Source of the DNA: Streptomyces sp. CC228A | GTDB lineage: Bacteria > Actinomycetota > Actinomycetes > Streptomycetales > Streptomycetaceae | Length of the DNA stretch: 64,000 bases | Direction of reading: 5' to 3' | NCBI RefSeq assembly: GCF_021390935.1 | Contig: NZ_JAJPUI010000002.1 | Coordinates: forward strand, 496,001-560,000 | Shown here: piece by piece, positions 45,290 to 52,976 of the stretch | How the letters are laid out: each line of letters starts with the position of its first letter | Numbering within the stretch: the first letter of the stretch is position 1 | Program-made: the position numbers and the translations under genes | The notes under the pieces: generated by a model | Databases searched by the model: none | What the model saw: only the letters and a program-made list of their open reading frames with translations | What the model was told of the DNA's origin: nothing

Positions 45290-46714
45290 TCACCGCCAGC
45301 GGTCGATCTCGACGTTCTCCAGCACGCCGAGCGCGTCGGGCACCAGGATCGCGGCGGAGAAGTAGGCCGTGACGAGGTACGAGATGATCGCCTGCTCGTC
45401 GATGCCCATGAACCGGCACGACAGGCTGGGCTCGATCTCGTCCGGCAGTCCCGTCTGGTGGAGGCCGACGACGCCCTGGTCGGCCTCGCCGGTGCGCATG
45501 CACAGGATGGACGTGGTGCGGGCGTCGCTGATCGGGATCTTGTCGCACGGGAAGAGGGGCACGCCGCGCCAGGTCGGGATGCGGTGGCCGCCCATGTCGA
45601 TGGTCTCGGGGACCAGTCCGCGCCTGTTGCACTCGCGGCCGAAGGCGGCGATGGCCTTGGGGTGGGCGAGGAACAGCTTGCTGCCGCGCCGCCGGGAGAG
45701 CAGCTCGTCCATGTCGTCCGGGCTCGGCACTCCGTCGTGGGGCTGGAGCCGCTGGCCGTAGTCGCAGTTGGCCAGCAGGCCGAACTCGGGGTTGTTGACC
45801 AGTTCGTGCTCCTGGCGCTCCCGCAGCGCCTCGACGGTGAGCCGCAGCTGCTGCTCGGTCTGGTTCATCGGCTTGTTGTAGAGGTCCGCGACGCGGGTGT
45901 GCACCTTCAGCACGGTCTGGGCGACGCTGAGCTCGTACTCGCGGGGCGCGGGGTCGTAGTCGACGAAGGTGTGCGGGATGACCGGCTCGCCGCTGTGCCC
46001 CGCGGCCAGGTCGATCTCCTTCTCGCCGTGCTGGTTGGTCCGCTGGTGCGGCAGGGCGGCGACGCCGGCGAGGTGGGCGGACAGGCCCTCGGCCCGCTCC
46101 GCGAGGTGGAGGACGTCGGCGCGGGTGAGCTCCAGCACCGTGCAGGAGGTGGCGGCCCGGTGGGAGTACTCCCAGGTGCCGTCGCCGTCGACGAGGGCGG
46201 TGTCGCCGAAGTACGCGCCGTCGGCGAGCACGTCGATCACGGCCTCGTCGCCGTACGGCCCGGTGCCGATCTTCTCGACCTTGCCGTGGGCGAGGAGGTA
46301 GACGCGGTCCTTGGGGGCGCCGGCCTCGGTGACGACCTGGCCGGGCCCGAACGTGCGCTGGGCGCACCGGCCGGCGAGCTCGGTGAGGGCGGCCTCGTCG
46401 TCGTACCCGCGCAGGGCCGGCAGTTCGCGCAGCTCGGCGGGGATGACCTCGACCCGCTCACCGGTCTGGACGAAGGTGACGCGGCCGTCCCCGATGGCGT
46501 ACGCGAGGCGCCGGTTGACCCGGTACGCACCGCCCTGGACCTGCACCCAGGGGAGCATCTTCAGGAGCCACCGCGAGGTGATCTCCTGCATCTGGGGGAC
46601 CGACTTGGTGGTGGTGGCCAGGTTCCGTGCCGCCGCGGTGCCGAGGCTCTGCTGCGGTGGCGCCTGTTCGGCCCGCACCTCGTCGCCGACCGAACCAACC
46701 GAACCAACCGACAT
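45290..46714 (-). CDS. Family 2B encapsulin shell protein with cyclic-nucleotide-binding domain
   Basis: 474 residues. Between the N-terminal arm and the HK97-type capsid fold lies a CNBD/Crp-like domain (about 108-215): [20 protein letters not shown] and [20 protein letters not shown] with RAATSC, a variant phosphate-binding cassette. The C-terminal part ([60 protein letters not shown]) is the EshA/SrpI-like shell domain. It self-assembles into a protein nanocompartment around its cargo, here probably the polyprenyl synthase. ATG 46714 has AGGGA eight bases upstream. A 9-base duplication in the start of the gene encodes Gly-Ser-Val twice. Confidence 0.95.
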   Translation of the reverse strand: MSVGSVGSVGDEVRAEQAPPQQSLGTAAARNLATTTKSVPQMQEITSRWLLKMLPWVQVQGGAYRVNRRLAYAIGDGRVTFVQTGERVEVIPAELRELPALRGYDDEAALTELAGRCAQRTFGPGQVVTEAGAPKDRVYLLAHGKVEKIGTGPYGDEAVIDVLADGAYFGDTALVDGDGTWEYSHRAATSCTVLELTRADVLHLAERAEGLSAHLAGVAALPHQRTNQHGEKEIDLAAGHSGEPVIPHTFVDYDPAPREYELSVAQTVLKVHTRVADLYNKPMNQTEQQLRLTVEALRERQEHELVNNPEFGLLANCDYGQRLQPHDGVPSPDDMDELLSRRRGSKLFLAHPKAIAAFGRECNRRGLVPETIDMGGHRIPTWRGVPLFPCDKIPISDARTTSILCMRTGEADQGVVGLHQTGLPDEIEPSLSCRFMGIDEQAIISYLVTAYFSAAILVPDALGVLENVEIDRWR

Positions 46715-46969
46715 GGACTTTCCCTCTCGATCATCAGGTGACCTGCCGGAAGGATGCTTTCAGCACGTGGCGTGAGGGTGCCATTACACAAATGAGTGGG
46801 ACTGGATGACCATATGCCGGGGCAGCGCGGGCCGTTCTTCGAACGCCCTGCGGGTGCGCTCAGGGCTGCACGGCGGATCGGGCGGCAGGGTCCGGCGGGA
46901 AGTGATCGCGTTGTCCGGAACCTTTCGAACGGCCCGGGCGGGCGGTTTCGCGGAGGGCACGCTTCCGCC

Positions 46970-47560
46970 ATGGCCACTCCCCTTTCCGCAGGTACTTTCC
47001 TGAAGGCACTACGCACCGAGGGCCTGACGGTCGTCGAGGTCGACGGCTGGCGGACCCGCAACCGGAACCACGCCGGCCCGTGGGGGCCCGTCCACGGCGT
47101 GATGATCCACCACACGGCGACCCGCGGGGCGGCGCGCACGGTGGAGATCTGCCGCGACGGCCGGCCGGACCTGCCGGGCCCGCTGTGCCACGGTGTGATC
47201 ACCAAGGACGGCCGGGTCCACCTGGTGGGGTACGGCCGGGCGAACCACGCCGGACCCGGCGACGACGACGTCCTGCGGGCGGTGGTCGCCGAGCGGGGGC
47301 TGCCGCCGGTCAACGAGGCGAACACGGACGGCAACCGCCGCTTCTACGGGTTCGAGTGCGAGAACCTCGGGAACGGCGACGATCCGTGGCCGGCGGCCCA
47401 GCTGGACGCCATCGCGCGGGCCGCGGCCGCCGTGTGCCGCCGGCACGGCTGGACGGCACGCTCGGTGATCGGCCACCTGGAGTGGCAGCCGGGGAAGGTG
47501 GACCCCCGCGGCTTCACGATGGACGGGATGCGCGCGCGGGTGGCGGAACGCCTGAAGTGA
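46970..47560 (+). CDS. N-acetylmuramoyl-L-alanine amidase (Amidase_2 / PGRP type)
   Basis: 196 residues. Zinc site HHTAT at the first strand, late GHLEWQPGKVDPRG with the second His and the Asp; NHAGPG and YGFECENLG lie between. Cleaves the bond between muramic acid and the peptide in cell wall. No signal peptide, like phage-type endolysins. ATG 46970 is chosen from the protein start; GGAGGG is 13 bases upstream. Divergent from the encapsulin gene. Confidence 0.9.
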   Translation: MATPLSAGTFLKALRTEGLTVVEVDGWRTRNRNHAGPWGPVHGVMIHHTATRGAARTVEICRDGRPDLPGPLCHGVITKDGRVHLVGYGRANHAGPGDDDVLRAVVAERGLPPVNEANTDGNRRFYGFECENLGNGDDPWPAAQLDAIARAAAAVCRRHGWTARSVIGHLEWQPGKVDPRGFTMDGMRARVAERLK

Positions 47561-47760
47561 CCGCCGCTCCCGCGCGGCGGGCGGGGCGGCTGAGCCGCCG
47601 GCACCGGCGGCGGTACGGGACGCCCCGCGGTCGCCCCGGGGGCGTGGCCAGAGAAGGCCCGGCAGGGGCGCAGGCCGCCGGCGGGAGTCCGGACCGGGCC
47701 CCGCACCGCAGGCCGGTGCCGCCCGCGTCGCCCGTCACGCCGGAGCAGCGGGGCCCCGCG

Positions 47761-47796
47761 CGGCCGGGCGCGCGGCCGGGCGCGCGGCCGAGCGCG
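47761..47796. repeat. 12-bp tandem repeat, three copies
   Basis: CGGCCGGGCGCG twice, then CGGCCGAGCGCG. Confidence 0.8.
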
Positions 47797-47823
47797 CAGG
47801 CCGCCCGACGGTCCGGACACCGC

Positions 47824-47937
47824 GGGCCGGTGCACGACCGGCGGCGGTGACGCGGCACCGGCGGGCCGCGAGCCCCTGCGCGGGCGGCCGCGCGGACTCG
47901 GCACCCTGAGCACCGTGGGCCGGTGCACGACCGGCGG
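47824..47937. repeat. Duplicated 21-bp self-complementary unit
   Basis: The same 21-base sequence occurs at 47824-47844 and 47917-47937. Its core is the inverted repeat GCCGGT-GCACG-ACCGGC. Confidence 0.75.
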
Positions 47938-48115
47938 TGCGGGCGCGGCGCCCCTGGAGCCCCGAGGGCGCCGCTGGCCGGGCGGCGGCGGTACGGCCGG
48001 GGCGCGGCCGCGGGGCTGGCGCGACGCGGCATGCAGGGAGCGACCGCCGCGGCGGGCGGGCCGGCGCACGTGCCGCCCTCGGCCGCGGCGGCGAGGCGCG
48101 GGGGACAATGGGCGG

Positions 48116-49098
48116 ATGGACGACACGCGTACGCCCGCGGCCCCCGCAGCGCTCCGGGCGCTCGGGGTGTCCGGGGCGCGGCTGCCGTCGCCCGTCCAGG
48201 AGGTCGAGGACGACCGGTTCACCGGCCGCGGGCTGCGGCTGCTGCTCAAGCGCGACGACCTGATCCACCCGGAGCTGGTGGGCAACAAGTGGCGCAAGCT
48301 GGCCCCGAACCTGGCCGCGCTGGCGGGCGCCCCCTGCTCACGTTCGGCGGCGCCTACTCCAACCACCTGCGGGCCGCGGCCGCGGCCGGGCGCCTGCTGG
48401 GCGTGCCCACCATCGGGGTCGTCCGGGGCCAGGAGCTCGCGGACCGGCCGCTGAACCCGTCGCTGGCGCGGTGCGCGGCCGACGGGATGCGGCTGGTGTT
48501 CGTGGACCGGGCCACCTACCGGGCGAAGGACGACCCGCAGGTGCGGGCCCGGCTGCTGCGGGACGCACCGGAGGGCACCGCGGTGGTGCCGGAGGGCGGC
48601 AGCAACGAGCTCGCGGTGGGCGGCTGCGTGGAGCTCGGCCGGGAGCTGCGGGGCCGGGCGGACGTCGTGGCGGTGGCCTGCGGGACGGGCGGCACACTGG
48701 CGGGCCTCGCGGCCGGTCTGGGACCGGACCAGCGGGCGCTGGGGTTCCCGGTGCTCAGGGGCGACTTCCTCGGCGGGGAGGTGCGGCGGCTCCAGGACCG
48801 GGCCTTCGGAGGGCCGGCGGGCGCGTGGAGCCTGGACGGCCGCTTCCACTTCGGCGGCTTCGGCCGCACGACGCCGGAGCTGGAGGCGTTCGCCGAGGAC
48901 TTCGGGGCGCGGCATGGGCTCGCCATCGAGCGCCTATATGTCGCCAAAATGCTGTACGGGCTGGTACGCCTCGCCCAGGAAGGCGCCTTCGCTCCGGGCA
49001 CGGCGCTGGCGGCGGTGGTGACGGGCGGCCCGGAGCCGGGTGCGGGGACAGGCGGACCGGAGTGCGCGGCCCTGGGACGGGACGGTTCGACGGGGTGA
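48116..49098 (+). CDS. D-cysteine desulfhydrase / ACC deaminase-like PLP enzyme, frameshifted
   Basis: About 327 residues when joined. Fold type II PLP enzyme: the PLP Lys is in LVGNKWRKLAPN, then LLTFGGAYSNHLRAAAAAG and the phosphate-binding ACGTGGTLAGLAAG. It would degrade D-cysteine or 1-aminocyclopropane-1-carboxylate. The start MDDTRTPAAPAALRALG (ATG 48116) is in one frame, and from LLTFGG on in another. One extra C in the run of five at 48330-48334 restores GAPLLTFGG. GACAAT eight bases before ATG suggests a leaderless mRNA. Confidence 0.88.
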
Positions 49099-49109
49099 GG
49101 TATGGGTAC
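49085..49109 (+). promoter_or_regulatory. Candidate SigB/SigH-type promoter of the anti-sigma/sigma operon
   Basis: GTTC (49085-49088) and GGGTAC (49104-49109) separated by 15 bases fit the stress-sigma pattern G-n-n-T...GGGTAC. It overlaps the end of the preceding gene. Autoregulation by the SigH-like factor is inferred. Confidence 0.5.
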
Positions 49110-49173
49110 GTCAACCCTCCGCCGGATGCTCCGGATTGGACCCCGCAAACCTCTAGCCACTGTACGTACCCAT
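49102..49173. promoter_or_regulatory. 10-bp inverted repeat spanning the anti-sigma leader
   Basis: ATGGGTACGT (49102-49111) and ACGTACCCAT (49164-49173) are perfect inverted copies 52 bases apart, placing a GGGTAC box on each strand. Could be opposed promoters or a regulator site. Confidence 0.5.
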
Positions 49174-49338
49174 GTGCTTACCATGAGTGACAGGCGCTGG
49201 GACCAGGGGCCCCGGCGACACGGCACCATGGATCGCGATAGCGTCACGGCGACTACGCACTCCTGCGTACCGCACGGTTCCGGGGAGATCTCGCTTCCCC
49301 CGGACCCCGAAAGAGTTTGTGCCACCTTGGAGGTGAGG

Positions 49339-49752
49339 GTGTCCCAGATCGCAGGCGAGCCCGGGACCCAGGACTTCGTGGAAGTCCGGCTGCCCGCTGC
49401 GGGTGCCTACCTGTCCGTGCTGCGTACGGCCACGGCCGGCCTGGCGGCGCGTTTGGACTTCACCCTCGACGAGATCGAGGACCTGCGCATCGCGGTCGAC
49501 GAGGCCTGCGCGATCCTGTTGCAGCAGGCCGTGGCCGGCTCGGTGCTCAGCTGCGTGTTCCGGCTCATCGACGACTCCCTGGAGGTCACGGTGTCGGCGC
49601 CGACGACCGACGGGCGGGCGCCGGAACGGGACACGTTCGCGTGGACGGTCCTGTCGGCCCTGGCCGGCAAGGTGGACTCGTCGGTCGCCGAGGACAACAC
49701 GGTCTCGATCAGCCTGTACAAACAGCGCGGCGCGGGTCCCGGGCCGGCGTGA
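49339..49752 (+). CDS. Anti-sigma factor (RsbW-like serine kinase fold), PrsH/UshX-type
   Basis: 137 residues. GHKL ATPase fold: FTLDEIEDLRIAVDEACAIL holds the N box, and the late VAEDNTVSISLYK the last strand. Binds and inhibits the sigma factor encoded next; in S. coelicolor the pair is UshX(PrsH)/SigH at the same locus. GGAGG is five bases before GTG 49339; longer readings lack this. Stop overlaps the GTG of the sigma gene. Confidence 0.9.
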   Translation: MSQIAGEPGTQDFVEVRLPAAGAYLSVLRTATAGLAARLDFTLDEIEDLRIAVDEACAILLQQAVAGSVLSCVFRLIDDSLEVTVSAPTTDGRAPERDTFAWTVLSALAGKVDSSVAEDNTVSISLYKQRGAGPGPA

Positions 49753-50735
49753 GGGACGGGGGCGGTCCGGTGCGGAACGAGGAGCGCGGCCCCAGGGCGC
49801 CCCGCGCGGCGGAGGGCGCCCCGGGCATCCCGGAGCAGCAGGCGCGGCCGCATCCGGAGGACGGTCTTGCGGAGGCGCCCTACCAGGCGCGGGCGAAGCG
49901 GGCGGCGCAGATGAGTGAGAGCGGAAGCGAGAACGGGCACGGTCGGCGGCCGGGCGGGACCCGGACGCAGCAGGCGGACGGCCAGGACCGCAGCGGCGCG
50001 CGGGCGATGTTCGTCCGGCTCCGGCAGCTGCCGGACGGTTCGCCGGAGCGGGCGGAGCTGCGCAACCAGCTGGTGCGCATGCACCTGCCGCTGGTCGAGC
50101 ACCTCGCCCGCCGGTTCCGCAACCGGGGGGAGCCGTTGGACGACCTGACGCAGGTCGCCACGATCGGCCTGATCAAGTCGGTGGACCGGTTCGACCCGGA
50201 GCGGGGCGTGGAGTTCTCCACGTACGCCACCCCCACGGTGGTCGGCGAGATCAAGCGCCACTTCCGCGACAAGGGCTGGGCGGTGCGGGTGCCGCGCCGG
50301 CTGCAGGAGCTGCGCCTGTCCCTGACGTCGGCGACGGCGGAGCTGTCGCAGCTGCACGGCCGCTCCCCCACGGTCCACGAGCTCGCGGAGAAGCTGGGCA
50401 TCTCCGAGGAGGAGGTCCTGGAGGGCCTGGAGTCGGCGAACGCGTACTCGACGCTGTCCCTGGACGTCCCCGACACGGACGACGAGGCCCCGGCGGTCGC
50501 GGACACGCTCGGCGCGGAGGACGAGGCGCTGGAGGGCGTGGAGTACCGGGAGTCCCTCAAGCCGCTGCTGGAGGACCTGCCCCCGCGGGAGAAGCGCATC
50601 CTGCTGCTCCGCTTCTTCGGCAACATGACCCAGTCGCAGATCGCCCAGGAAGTCGGCATCTCCCAGATGCACGTGTCGCGGCTGCTGGCCCGCACGCTGG
50701 CCCAGCTCCGCGAGAGGCTGCTGGTGGAGGAGTGA
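49749..50735 (+). CDS. sigH: Stress-response sigma factor, SigH/SigF/SigB family
   Basis: 328 residues from GTG 49749, which overlaps the anti-sigma stop as GTGA. Region 2 DLTQVATIGLIKSVDRFDPE and GVEFSTYATPTVVGEIKRHF, region 3 HGRSPTVHELAEKLGISEEE, region 4 RFFGNMTQSQIAQEVGISQM are all complete. Directs RNA polymerase to GGGTAC-type promoters in stress and development. The basic, Pro/Gln-rich first 60-90 residues and further starts (GTG 49770, ATG 49911) fit the multiple SigH isoforms known in S. coelicolor. Assigned to sigH by synteny with wblE and the das locus. Confidence 0.92.
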   Translation: MRDGGGPVRNEERGPRAPRAAEGAPGIPEQQARPHPEDGLAEAPYQARAKRAAQMSESGSENGHGRRPGGTRTQQADGQDRSGARAMFVRLRQLPDGSPERAELRNQLVRMHLPLVEHLARRFRNRGEPLDDLTQVATIGLIKSVDRFDPERGVEFSTYATPTVVGEIKRHFRDKGWAVRVPRRLQELRLSLTSATAELSQLHGRSPTVHELAEKLGISEEEVLEGLESANAYSTLSLDVPDTDDEAPAVADTLGAEDEALEGVEYRESLKPLLEDLPPREKRILLLRFFGNMTQSQIAQEVGISQMHVSRLLARTLAQLRERLLVEE

Positions 50736-50736
50736 C

Positions 50737-50760
50737 ACGGGGGGCCGCAACGCCCCCCGT
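50737..50760. terminator. Terminator after sigma gene
   Basis: ACGGGGGGC (50737-50745) pairs with GCCCCCCGT (50752-50760), six-base loop, right after the stop; serves the convergent membrane gene too. Confidence 0.85.
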
Positions 50761-50816
50761 ACCGCCCCCGCTCCGCCCTGCCGGGGCCGGCGGGCCGGGC
50801 CGGCGCCCCGCAGGTG

Positions 50817-51245
50817 TCAGGCCCCGTCCGGCGGGATGATGCCGAGGGCGCGGGTGGTGGCCGGGTTCAGGAGCAGGGCGAGCGCCGCGAGCGCCGCCGC
50901 TCCCAGCACCACTCCGGCCGGCACGGCGGCGCCCGTGGCCTGGATCAGCGTCCCCGCCACCGGCAGCGCCATGATCTGCATGATGATCGCCGGGCCGCGG
51001 CTCCAGCGGCGCAGCTGCAGCAGGCCGCGGGCGGCCAGGAGGGGGATGACGCCCAGCACGATCAGGGTGAGCCCGCCCGACACGGCCTGCACCACCCCGT
51101 CGGGCCGCCCTGTCAGGGTGCTGACCAGGACGTACAGTCCACCGGCGATGAGGGCGAGCGCCTCCAGGCCCGCCACGGCCGCGGCGGCCGTCACGGCGGT
51201 GGGGCGCGGCGCGGACGGGGAGGCGGGGTTCGGCTCGGTACTCAC
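50817..51245 (-). CDS. Small integral membrane protein
   Basis: 142 residues with four hydrophobic helices (ALALIAGGLYVLVSTL, GLTLIVLGVIPLLAARGLL, AIIMQIMALPVAGTLI, GVVLGAAALAALALLLNP). Ser/Pro-rich cytoplasmic start. No motif to suggest function. GTG 51245 is probably leaderless (TACCCT seven bases upstream). Divergent from the lipid kinase gene. Confidence 0.85.
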   Translation of the reverse strand: MSTEPNPASPSAPRPTAVTAAAAVAGLEALALIAGGLYVLVSTLTGRPDGVVQAVSGGLTLIVLGVIPLLAARGLLQLRRWSRGPAIIMQIMALPVAGTLIQATGAAVPAGVVLGAAALAALALLLNPATTRALGIIPPDGA

Positions 51246-51313
51246 CCTTGCAGGGTAGCCCGGCGTCTGGGGCCCCCTGGGCGCGGTACCCCGCGGTAGG
51301 TACCCTGGCGGTC

Positions 51314-52282
51314 ATGCGTGCACTTCTCGTGGTCAACCCGGCAGCCACCACCACGAGTGCCCGCACCCGGGACGTGCTGATCCACGCGCTGGCCAGCGAG
51401 GTCAAACTGGAGGCGGCGACCACCGAGTACCGGGGGCACGCCCGCGACCTGGCCCGCCGGGCCGCCGAGTCCCAGGACGTCGACCTGGTCGTGGCCCTGG
51501 GCGGTGACGGCACCGTCAACGAGGTCGTGAACGGTCTGCTGCACGGGGGCCCCGACCCGGACCGGCTGCCGCGGCTGGCCGTGGTGCCGGGTGGGTCCAC
51601 GAACGTCTTCGCCCGCGCCCTCGGACTGCCGAACGACGCCGTGGAGGCGACCGGCGCGATCCTGGACGCGCTGCGCGAGCGCCGCAGCCGCACCGTGGGG
51701 CTCGGCCTGGCGGAGGGCTCGCCCGGCAGCGAGGACGAGGGGGTGCCCGCCCGGTGGTTCACGTTCTGCGCCGGCCTCGGCTTCGACGCGGGTGTCGTGG
51801 GCCGGGTGGAGCGCCAGCGGGAGCTGGGCAAGCGGTCGACGCACGCGCTGTACCTGCGCCAGGTGGTCCGCCAGCTCCTCGGCGACCCGCACCGCAGACG
51901 CGGCACGATCACCCTGGAGCGGCCGGGCCACGCCCCGGTCGACGACCTGGTCCTGTCGCTCATCTGCAACACCGCCCCGTGGACGTACCTCGGCAACCGT
52001 CCGGTGTACGCGGCACCGGAGGCCTCCTTCGACACGGCGCTCGACGTGCTGGCGCTGAGCACGCTGTCCGCGCCGGCGGTCGCCCGGTACGCGACGCAGC
52101 TGCTCACGTCGACACCGGAGCGCGGCCCGCAGGGCAGGCACGCGGTGTCGCTGCATGACGAAACCGAGTTCACCTTGCATTCGAAGGTGCCGCTGCCGTT
52201 CCAGATGGATGGAGACCACCTGGGGCTGCGTACGAGCGTGAAGTTCACAGGCGTTCGCCGTGCACTGGGTGTGATTGTGTGA
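51314..52282 (+). CDS. Diacylglycerol/lipid kinase (DgkB/YegS family)
   Basis: 322 residues. Nucleotide loop VALGGDGTVNEVVNG and PGGSTNVFARALGLP are the family hallmarks; LVVNPAATT opens the fold, and SLHDETEFTLHSKVPLPFQM is the C-terminal beta domain. Phosphorylates diacylglycerol or another lipid alcohol at the membrane. TACCCT at 51301 lies seven bases before ATG 51314, so the mRNA is probably leaderless. Confidence 0.93.
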   Translation: MRALLVVNPAATTTSARTRDVLIHALASEVKLEAATTEYRGHARDLARRAAESQDVDLVVALGGDGTVNEVVNGLLHGGPDPDRLPRLAVVPGGSTNVFARALGLPNDAVEATGAILDALRERRSRTVGLGLAEGSPGSEDEGVPARWFTFCAGLGFDAGVVGRVERQRELGKRSTHALYLRQVVRQLLGDPHRRRGTITLERPGHAPVDDLVLSLICNTAPWTYLGNRPVYAAPEASFDTALDVLALSTLSAPAVARYATQLLTSTPERGPQGRHAVSLHDETEFTLHSKVPLPFQMDGDHLGLRTSVKFTGVRRALGVIV

Positions 52283-52286
52283 GTGG

Positions 52287-52303
52287 AAGGGCCGTTGGCC
52301 CTT
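52287..52303 (+). terminator. Terminator after lipid kinase
   Basis: AAGGGCC-GTT-GGCCCTT followed by TAT, five bases after the stop. Confidence 0.7.
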
Positions 52304-52603
52304 TATCTCGAACGTATGGGCTGGGGTCCACCCCTAAGAAGTACGGCTGTGACGGAGCCGACACCGAGGAATCCAAAAAAACTTCTCGGAAGGGGTTGTA
52401 TCCGCCGTCGAGGTTTGCGAGTCTCTACGTGGCGATCGGGACGGCCCGCAACACCGGCCTCCAGAGAGAGCCAGAACCCCTCCTCATCTCAGGACCCACT
52501 CCCAGTCACTTCTGGGATGTCGGCCCTTCCCTTGCGGGGGGATTCGTGAAAGCGTTCACATTCACAAGCAACTTGCATGCAACACCAAGGAGAGGTAGCA
52601 GCC
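52304..52603 (+). promoter_or_regulatory. wblE upstream and leader region
   Basis: 300 bases without a gene. The stretch around 52380-52470 is A-rich then strongly patterned (TTGTATCCGCCGTCGAGG, GAGTCTCTACGTGGCGATCG), and I recall it as conserved before wblE in Streptomyces, so it probably holds the promoter. A small inverted repeat, GTGAAAGCGTTCAC, lies near 52546. Confidence 0.45.
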
Positions 52604-52861
52604 ATGGACTGGCGTCACAACGCCGTTTGTCGTGAGGAAGACCCCGAGCTGTTCTTCCCCATCGGCAACACCGGTCCTGCGCTGCTGCAGATCGAGGAAG
52701 CCAAGGCCGTCTGCCGACGCTGCCCCGTGATGGAGCAGTGCCTGCAGTGGGCGCTTGAGACCGGTCAGGACTCCGGCGTCTGGGGTGGCCTCAGCGAGGA
52801 CGAGCGCCGCGCGATGAAGCGCCGCGCCGCCCGCAACCGGGCCCGCAACGCGAGCGCCTGA
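52604..52861 (+). CDS. wblE: WhiB-like iron-sulfur transcription factor
   Basis: 85 residues. Cys9, Cys37, Cys40 and Cys46 (AVCRRCPVMEQC) hold a [4Fe-4S] cluster, followed by the GVWGG turn and a basic tail KRRAARNRARN that contacts DNA. It is the WblE/WhiB1 orthologue: in mycobacteria whiB1 is also beside the pdtaS kinase. WhiB1 binds the housekeeping sigma factor and responds to nitric oxide. GAGAGG precedes ATG 52604. Confidence 0.95.
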   Translation: MDWRHNAVCREEDPELFFPIGNTGPALLQIEEAKAVCRRCPVMEQCLQWALETGQDSGVWGGLSEDERRAMKRRAARNRARNASA

Positions 52862-52914
52862 GCACCGCCACCGCGCCTCCCGAACAGCAGCGCGCAGCAG
52901 TAACCCACAGCATT

Positions 52915-52950
52915 CGAGCCCCGGACCGCGACGAAACGGTCCGGGGCTCG
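52915..52950. terminator. Terminator between wblE and convergent kinase
   Basis: 14-bp perfect stem (52915-52928 with 52937-52950), eight-base loop CGACGAAA. Confidence 0.9.
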
Positions 52951-52976
52951 CTGCTGTCACCGCCTGCCCGCGCGCC

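Larger units (their letters stand above)
47561..48115. other. GC-rich gene-free stretch with repeats
   Basis: 555 bases with no supportable gene. It contains the tandem repeat at 47761 and the duplicated hairpin at 47824 and 47917, listed separately. GACAAT at 48103-48108 is a likely -10 for the next gene. Confidence 0.5.

Noticed and set aside
43193..46741. Long plus-strand open frame across the encapsulin region
   Set aside because: Antisense shadow of the encapsulin and polyprenyl synthase genes.
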